From assembly GCA_030592165.1 (NCBI GenBank), contig JAUVKC010000014.1:1-18146 (forward strand): a stretch of 18,146 bases of DNA, given 5' to 3'. The stretch comes from Candidatus Buchananbacteria bacterium. GTDB lineage: Bacteria; Patescibacteriota; Patescibacteriia; CAIXNZ01. Below the pieces are notes generated by a model. The model had not been told where the DNA came from. It made no database searches and saw only the letters and a program-made list of their open reading frames with translations. This document shows positions 13,803 to 18,146 of the stretch, in pieces (position 1 is the stretch's first letter; every line of letters begins with the position of its first letter). The position numbers and the translations under genes were made by a program.

Positions 13803-14393
13803 TTATTTACTGGTACTGTTAGTTTGCCAGTTTATTGGATTATTGGCAATATAGATGCGTATTCTGGATAATTCTTGCTCATTTCTGATCACGCGATCAT
13901 GAAATGATCTTTGCCATTTGAAATATAAATTATTTTGGCGTTGATGAATTAATTTTGATGATGTTGTTTTAAATGCACCGATAATGCGATATAATGGTAA
14001 AATTTTTTGATCATTCTGATTTTGTAGGGAACGTTCTAGAACGTTCCCTACAACGTTATGATTTTCCTCAAAAATTTTACAATCGAGACCTGTCCCTACC
14101 ACTGCAGATTTATCGTTTTCCTTTATTTCAATTACCCCATGCAGATGATTAGGCATTATCACCCAGGCATCCAAATTTATATATTCAAAATTGTCAGACA
14201 ACCATAGCCATTGTTTTTTCACTATCTCCCCAACTTCATTCAAAACAATTTTATAATTCTTAATATCCCCAAACATTTTCTCCATATTCTTTGAACAAAT
14301 TGTCACAAAATAATATCCTGGACATGAATAATTAAACCCTGGCCAACGATTTAATTTTCTACTATTATAATTTTTAGTTTTTGTTTTTATCAT
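13803..14393 (-). CDS. REP-associated tyrosine transposase (Y1/HUH, RAYT)
   Basis: A 196-residue protein of the IS200-like Y1 transposase superfamily (COG1943). Landmarks are an N-terminal RxPGFNYSCPGYYFVTICS strand, the HUH metal site in VIMPNHLHGVIEI (H83-L84-H85), IIGAFKTTSSKLI, FKWQRSFHDRVIR and a C-terminal YIANNP with candidate nucleophile Y181. RAYTs nick and rejoin single-stranded DNA and are linked to spreading REP palindromes. Residues about 97-125 (from VVGTGLD to VLERSLQN) are an insert encoded by palindromic DNA, including a perfect 32-bp palindrome. No SD is evident. It sits between the M23 and lipoprotein genes without inverted terminal repeats, as expected of RAYTs. Likely intact. 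Confidence 0.88.
   Translation of the reverse strand: MIKTKTKNYNSRKLNRWPGFNYSCPGYYFVTICSKNMEKMFGDIKNYKIVLNEVGEIVKKQWLWLSDNFEYINLDAWVIMPNHLHGVIEIKENDKSAVVGTGLDCKIFEENHNVVGNVLERSLQNQNDQKILPLYRIIGAFKTTSSKLIHQRQNNLYFKWQRSFHDRVIRNEQELSRIRIYIANNPINWQTNSTSK
14022..14053. repeat. perfect 32-bp palindrome inside the transposase gene, with a related half-element nearby
   Basis: 14022-14037 is the exact complement of 14038-14053 and contains GTAGGGAACGTTCT. At 14084-14100 CGAGACCTGTCCCTAC repeats the CCCTAC end. Both look like REP-type elements of the GTAGGGA...TCCCTAC kind, here translated as part of the transposase. Confidence 0.8.
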
Positions 14394-14418
14394 AAATTTA
14401 ATTTATCTTTTTTAAAGA

Positions 14419-14445
14419 AAGCCCTTGCTGAAACAGCAAGGGCTT
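14419..14445 (-). terminator. hairpin terminator after the M23 gene
   Basis: AAGCCCTTGCTG (14419-14430) pairs exactly with 14434-14445 around AAA, 10 nt past the M23 stop. The minus-strand tail is TCTTT, weaker than a full T run. Confidence 0.65.
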
Positions 14446-14454
14446 ATTTTCTTA

Positions 14455-16848
14455 TCATGATGACAAGGTTTTAAAATGTCTACGACCGATCATTATGATC
14501 AGCGCAGGTAACATTATAACCAGCAGGTTAATTAATCCACTAGTATTATGTCCATAAACAATTGTACAACCTCCAGAACCAGAAGATGACTTTCCACCTA
14601 CACTTTTTGAAGTGTTTTCATCTTCATTATTATCAGTCCCAGTCAATTGAACATTAAAAACTAAATTTGTGCCGCCAATACCATTATCTTTAACAGCCGT
14701 AATTTTCAACCCATCAACATACAAATAATGGCCAGTCCTTATTCCTTGCCAGTCAGTCATCCATGAATTATCCTCAAATTGGATATTGCAGATGACTTCT
14801 TCTGACCATGAGACATTGACTGACCCTTCTTTATTACCATTTGATAAATACAATTCACCCCAACTCATTCCAGCACCTTGACAGAAAAGCTTAGGTTCAT
14901 TATATGGTCCATTATAAGTAAAGCTAATATCACCTTCTGTAAATACAGTGACCATATCATCCTCAGAAGGCAAATTCCCTCCTGCTCCTTGATCACCTTC
15001 ATAAACTAGGATCAAAGTATCAATGCCGACATTCTTTGCCGGATAATCATTGGTCAAACTTGAAACATCAACCATATAGGGAAATCCTTGTTCAAAATAA
15101 TATGTCCCTAAAGGTGCTTTAATATTCTGATCATCATTTTCTTGATCTAAAATTATTTGTTTGGGATTAGGAGCTGAGATATCTCCGTGCCAAACATTAT
15201 ATTTCACACCATTAGCCTGCGCATAATAACGCGGGATAATAGCATAAACAGACCAGGTACCGCTTTGTGGCAAAGTAAAATGCCAAATCGCATTATAATC
15301 ATTACTCGAGCTGGTCAACCAGAGATGATTTGCCCAACCAACTGATTCTAACGGCCAATTTTTGACTCTGCCCTGCCTTGTCCATTGACTAGAATTCAAT
15401 TCCAGATAAGAATTCCTACCAGGGTCAAGATCATAACCATGAACATAGACTGAAAGAGTTGGATTATCATCGCTTGCCCTGTTATTATCAATAAACTCTA
15501 TCCCATCCACAAAATAATCCAGATAAGATAAATCATTGATCGGCCAGTAACCATAACCAAGCTGACTGTAACCGCTTTTCCTGACTTCAAAATGCAAATG
15601 CGGGCTGTAAATACCATTACCATCACCAACAGTACCGATTTGCCAACCTTTAGCAACTTGGGTCTGTTTTTCAATAATGGAATCGTAATTTATTTCCTCA
15701 CCATTATCTTTAATGATAAAAACATCATCAAGATGAGCATACAACGCATAAATAGTTGTTTCAGTGCTACCATCAGGCAGTCTAAATGGATCACCTGGCT
15801 GAGCCTTATACTCAATAATCAGATAATTACCCCAGCCTGATGTCCAGCCAACATCCCAAATCAATCCGTTGGCAATTGAATAAACTGGCGCACCCAGATC
15901 ATTTATTCCTCGTAGATTTATATCATGACCCAGATGAAGTTTAATCAAATACCCAAACAATGAACCATACGGTTGATAATCATAACACGCGCCTATCGGG
16001 ATCGAATCAGTTGATTCTGTCCGATAAATAATTTCACAATCCATCGGGTAAACAAAACTGTAAGCATATGTCAGATCAAGAGGGGGAGGGTCAACAGGTG
16101 GCGGATCCACAGGAGGTGGGTCAATTGGGGGCGGAGTTACCTGTCCCAAATCAACTGCGATATTTATCTGACCGCCAGGTTCATAAGTTATGTTGCCTGC
16201 CTTGTCTTTGACCCATAGCGTGAATGTATAATCACCTTGTGCAGGAAAATTAAACTGGTGAACAAACATCTCAAAATCAAACTCCATATAGTACTGGTTA
16301 GTTATTCCAGATGGCGTCCAATTTTGCAAAGTCTCACCTGACGGTACAATTGCGTAGATCCTAATAGCATCTACACCACTCAAGCCGTCATAACTTGAAA
16401 CCTGCATATTGTAATAATCCTTATCAATATTTTGACCATTATCCAGATTATCAAACCAGACAACTGGTAAAATCTGATCACTGATCACATTTACCTGAGG
16501 ACCGTATTCCCAGGTACCGTCTGAACGATACACCCAATAGGTAACGAGAAATGACCGATCTGTCATGCCGTTTAATCTCCACATAACTCTTTGGCTAATA
16601 GAATCAAGATCATAATACCACCAACCATTGCCACTGTTTTTCCAGCCGATATTATCACCGCAGTCAAAATCTGATCCGGTATTAACATAGGCTCGCCAGC
16701 GATCAAAACCAATAGCATTTTCAATCCCAAATTCGATTCCGTTTTCATTGGTCGGGTTTTTCTTAAAATCAGGTTGATGAGCCCAAACTTCCGAATTAAG
16801 AAACACCATGACCGCCATTATCACTACTATCATTCTCAAAGTCTTCAC
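14455..16848 (-). CDS. exported M23 (LytM) peptidase with golvesin-like domain and C-terminal sorting-like tail
   Basis: A 797-residue exported protein. Signal peptide 1-23 (ends SEVWA); an Ig-like N-terminal region to about 235; a PPPxD repeat linker (237-257); an M23 domain with zinc ligands H305 and D309 (HLGHD), H372 (YAHL) and H417/H419 (PHLHFEV); a golvesin/CBM-like beta domain (about 455-620, YAIIPRYYAQANGVKYNV); a further beta region; then a Gly/Ser stretch, GGC761, a hydrophobic helix and RRHFK at the end. M23 enzymes cut peptidoglycan cross-bridges. The tail of small residues, Cys, helix and basic end resembles CTERM sorting tags processed by rhombosortase-type enzymes; none is encoded here. 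The start is GTG 16848 with AAAGGAG upstream. A long structured leader precedes it. Confidence 0.88.
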   Translation of the reverse strand: MKTLRMIVVIMAVMVFLNSEVWAHQPDFKKNPTNENGIEFGIENAIGFDRWRAYVNTGSDFDCGDNIGWKNSGNGWWYYDLDSISQRVMWRLNGMTDRSFLVTYWVYRSDGTWEYGPQVNVISDQILPVVWFDNLDNGQNIDKDYYNMQVSSYDGLSGVDAIRIYAIVPSGETLQNWTPSGITNQYYMEFDFEMFVHQFNFPAQGDYTFTLWVKDKAGNITYEPGGQINIAVDLGQVTPPPIDPPPVDPPPVDPPPLDLTYAYSFVYPMDCEIIYRTESTDSIPIGACYDYQPYGSLFGYLIKLHLGHDINLRGINDLGAPVYSIANGLIWDVGWTSGWGNYLIIEYKAQPGDPFRLPDGSTETTIYALYAHLDDVFIIKDNGEEINYDSIIEKQTQVAKGWQIGTVGDGNGIYSPHLHFEVRKSGYSQLGYGYWPINDLSYLDYFVDGIEFIDNNRASDDNPTLSVYVHGYDLDPGRNSYLELNSSQWTRQGRVKNWPLESVGWANHLWLTSSSNDYNAIWHFTLPQSGTWSVYAIIPRYYAQANGVKYNVWHGDISAPNPKQIILDQENDDQNIKAPLGTYYFEQGFPYMVDVSSLTNDYPAKNVGIDTLILVYEGDQGAGGNLPSEDDMVTVFTEGDISFTYNGPYNEPKLFCQGAGMSWGELYLSNGNKEGSVNVSWSEEVICNIQFEDNSWMTDWQGIRTGHYLYVDGLKITAVKDNGIGGTNLVFNVQLTGTDNNEDENTSKSVGGKSSSGSGGCTIVYGHNTSGLINLLVIMLPALIIMIGRRHFKTLSS

Positions 16849-16875
16849 TTTTTTCTCCTTTTAATTAAAATTTTT

Positions 16876-16910
16876 GACAGCTCGATTCTTCTTTGAAGAA
16901 CCGAGCTGTC
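16876..16910 (-). promoter_or_regulatory. leader hairpin before the M23 gene
   Basis: GACAGCTCG pairs with CGAGCTGTC and TTCTTC with GAAGAA around an AAA loop. In the minus-strand RNA the position between the two stems is a G-U pair, giving 16 continuous pairs, whereas the plus strand would have an A/C mismatch. It is 27 nt upstream of the GTG, has no T run and does not cover the SD. It may protect or regulate the mRNA. Confidence 0.55.
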
Positions 16911-17199
16911 AGGTTAATGGTTAACATCCAACATTTAAACTCTTGCTTTGTCCTCCTTTCTTGGTTACGGGTTTTTAATTTTCAATGTGCTTACCACAAG
17001 CAATTCTTAACTTAATTTTAACAAGCAAGGATCATAGGTCAATCAATATTTGGGTTAAATTTTAGTAAGCAAATAATTACATTTTATCCCCAATAAAAGT
17101 AATTTTAAGCTTTAAAAAACTGTTACAATTTATTAACAAAAAAAATAATTCATGGGGATAATCTCTCCAAAAATTAATCAAAAAATTAAAATTAAAATA
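16911..17199. other. intergenic leader and AT-rich spacer, no gene
   Basis: With the hairpin at 16876 and the terminator at 17200, this makes up the 463-nt gap between the M23 gene and argS. It holds the M23 promoter and about 160 nt of transcribed leader containing GAAAGGAGGACAAAGC on the minus strand, which has no start codon at a usable distance. The part from 17043 to 17199 is AT-rich and shows nothing recognisable. Confidence 0.5.
17015..17042 (-). promoter_or_regulatory. probable promoter of the M23 gene
   Basis: On the minus strand TTGACC (17042-17037), 16 nt, TAAAAT (17020-17015), each 5 of 6 to consensus. The transcript would have a 5' leader of about 160 nt. Confidence 0.55.
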
Positions 17200-17304
17200 A
17201 AAAAACAACCCCTTTGACATACCGACCGGAGTGGAGGTATCCCTTAGTTATTAAGGGATTTCTCAACTACGATCGAAATGACTTCAACAATGGGGTTGTT
17301 TTTT
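17200..17304 (-). terminator. argS terminator with a decayed palindromic repeat in its loop
   Basis: AAAAAACAACCCC (17200-17212) pairs exactly with GGGGTTGTTTTTT (17292-17304), with a T run on the minus strand and the argS stop just upstream. The 79-nt loop holds an imperfect inverted repeat (about 17215-17280; GACAT...TCCCTTA against TTAAGGGA...ATGAC, about 23 of 31 positions paired). It looks like a REP/MITE-type element lodged in a terminator. Confidence 0.7.
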
Positions 17305-17311
17305 ATTTAAA

Positions 17312-18146
17312 TTACATTTCGTCTAAAATCGGCAAACCAAGTAAATCCATACCATTACCTAAAACTTGTCTCACTGAATTCATTAAAGCTAAACGAGCAA
17401 TCTGAATATTTGCTGAAGCTTTCAAAATTGGTAAGTCGTGATAAAAAGTATTAAAATCTTGAGCTAAATTAAAAATATATTGAATCATAACTGACGGATC
17501 ATTTATTTTTAAAGCATCTTCAATAGCTTGCGGATAATTTAAAATATCTTTAATTAACTGTTTTTCAATATTAGTTTCTAAAGCATTATAATCAATTTTA
17601 GCTGAAACCTTACCAGCCTTTTTTTGAATCGAATTTATTCTAGCCATTGTATACTGTAAATACGGACCAGTAAAACCATTAACGTCCAAAGCTTCTTCAA
17701 TATCAAAAGTAATAATCTTATTATTATTTGATTTCAACATACCAAATTTCAAAGCAGCTAAAACAATTTTCAAACTTACCTCATTAACTTTTTTATCACT
17801 CCAATCAGAATGACGCTTTTTTGTTTCTTTACTTACTTTGTCCATAGCAGCTCGCTTAACCTCATCATAAGTAATAACATTTCCTGTCCTTGAAGCTATG
17901 ATTCCACTTTTTAACTGAACAAATTCATAGGCGACATGAATCATTTCTTTTTTAAAACTCATTAATTCAAGTATTTTAAAAATCTGCTTTAAATATTGAC
18001 TTTGCCTGTTATCAACCACGTAGATACTTTTATCAAGTTTGTATTTTTTAAATTTTTTCATACCCAAAGGAATATCTTTAATCCCATATAAAGTTGTGCC
18101 ATCTTTACGCACTAAAACTAAAATTCCTAAGTCATATTTCTCTAAA
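17312..18146 (-). CDS. argS: arginyl-tRNA synthetase, C-terminal part (5' end outside the window)
   Basis: About 277 residues run in frame to the window edge, so the real start is beyond 18146; the GTG at 18112 is internal (LGILVLVRKDGTTLYGIKDIPLG is continuous). ArgRS charges tRNA-Arg with arginine using ATP. Seen here are the end of the class I catalytic domain with the KMSKS-equivalent loop ASRTGNVITYDEV, the anticodon-binding entrance EALDVNGFTGPYLQYTMARI, and the DALR helical domain ending SVRQVLGNGMDLLGLPILDEM. The catalytic HIGH region is missing because of the window limit. It is AT-rich, with a terminator 8 nt past the stop. Confidence 0.93.
   Translation of the reverse strand, partial: LEKYDLGILVLVRKDGTTLYGIKDIPLGMKKFKKYKLDKSIYVVDNRQSQYLKQIFKILELMSFKKEMIHVAYEFVQLKSGIIASRTGNVITYDEVKRAAMDKVSKETKKRHSDWSDKKVNEVSLKIVLAALKFGMLKSNNNKIITFDIEEALDVNGFTGPYLQYTMARINSIQKKAGKVSAKIDYNALETNIEKQLIKDILNYPQAIEDALKINDPSVMIQYIFNLAQDFNTFYHDLPILKASANIQIARLALMNSVRQVLGNGMDLLGLPILDEM

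Noticed and set aside
16925..16985. Cyclic-di-GMP-I (GEMM) riboswitch, from AACCAAGAAAGGAGGACAAAGC on the minus strand
   Set aside because: The stem around GAAA does not pair, and the conserved GACGCAAAGCC is incomplete.
17214..17405. Plus-strand ORF starting in the argS terminator region
   Set aside because: It is made of a palindromic repeat and the antisense of argS.

Overview
The window looks like a chromosomal stretch of an AT-rich, diderm (outer-membrane) bacterium that I cannot place in a phylum. An outer-membrane-type beta-barrel protein, a LolA-like protein, a lipoprotein and an RND exporter argue for a two-membrane envelope. Most genes have strong Shine-Dalgarno (SD) sites and several have textbook sigma-70 promoters. 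The standard genetic code fits all genes. No rRNA, tRNA, CRISPR array or integrase was seen.

Layout. 1-1416 (+): a graspetide-type RiPP locus. A consensus promoter drives a 45-residue precursor peptide, followed by a second core-like sequence in the same frame but behind stop codons, a duplicated hairpin element, an intrinsic terminator (attenuator) and an MvdD-like ATP-grasp ligase. 1413-2045 (-): a TPR protein convergent with the ligase, probably leaderless. 2226-4828 (+): two MFS transporters, each followed by related palindromic repeats. 5062-6784: two minus-strand genes (a membrane-anchored HExxH metallopeptidase and a Cys-rich exported protein) lying between 68-bp direct repeats that carry the 3' end of the neighbouring lolA-like gene and its terminator. 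6763-11140 (-): beta-barrel protein, then RND exporter and LolA-like protein, a likely trans-envelope system for a hydrophobic cargo. 11326-12549 (+): an alaA-type aminotransferase interrupted by one in-frame TAA, divergent from the barrel gene across a perfect inverted repeat. 12618-16848 (-): SemiSWEET, lipoprotein, a REP-associated tyrosine transposase (RAYT) carrying REP-like palindromes in its own coding sequence, and an exported M23 peptidase with a C-terminal sorting-like tail. 17312-end (-): the C-terminal part of arginyl-tRNA synthetase.

How it fits together. The most unusual unit is the graspetide locus: a short Thr/Glu/Asp-rich peptide, a spare downstream core-like segment, and a single ligase set to lower expression by an attenuator. 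The MFS genes are close but have their own signals, so a role in peptide export is only a guess. The intergenic spaces are rich in palindromic repeats (about 3507, 4856, 4973, 14022 and 17215), which fits a genome colonised by REP/RAYT or MITE-like elements. Two of these, at 4856 and 17215, share GTCAT/ATGAC ends.
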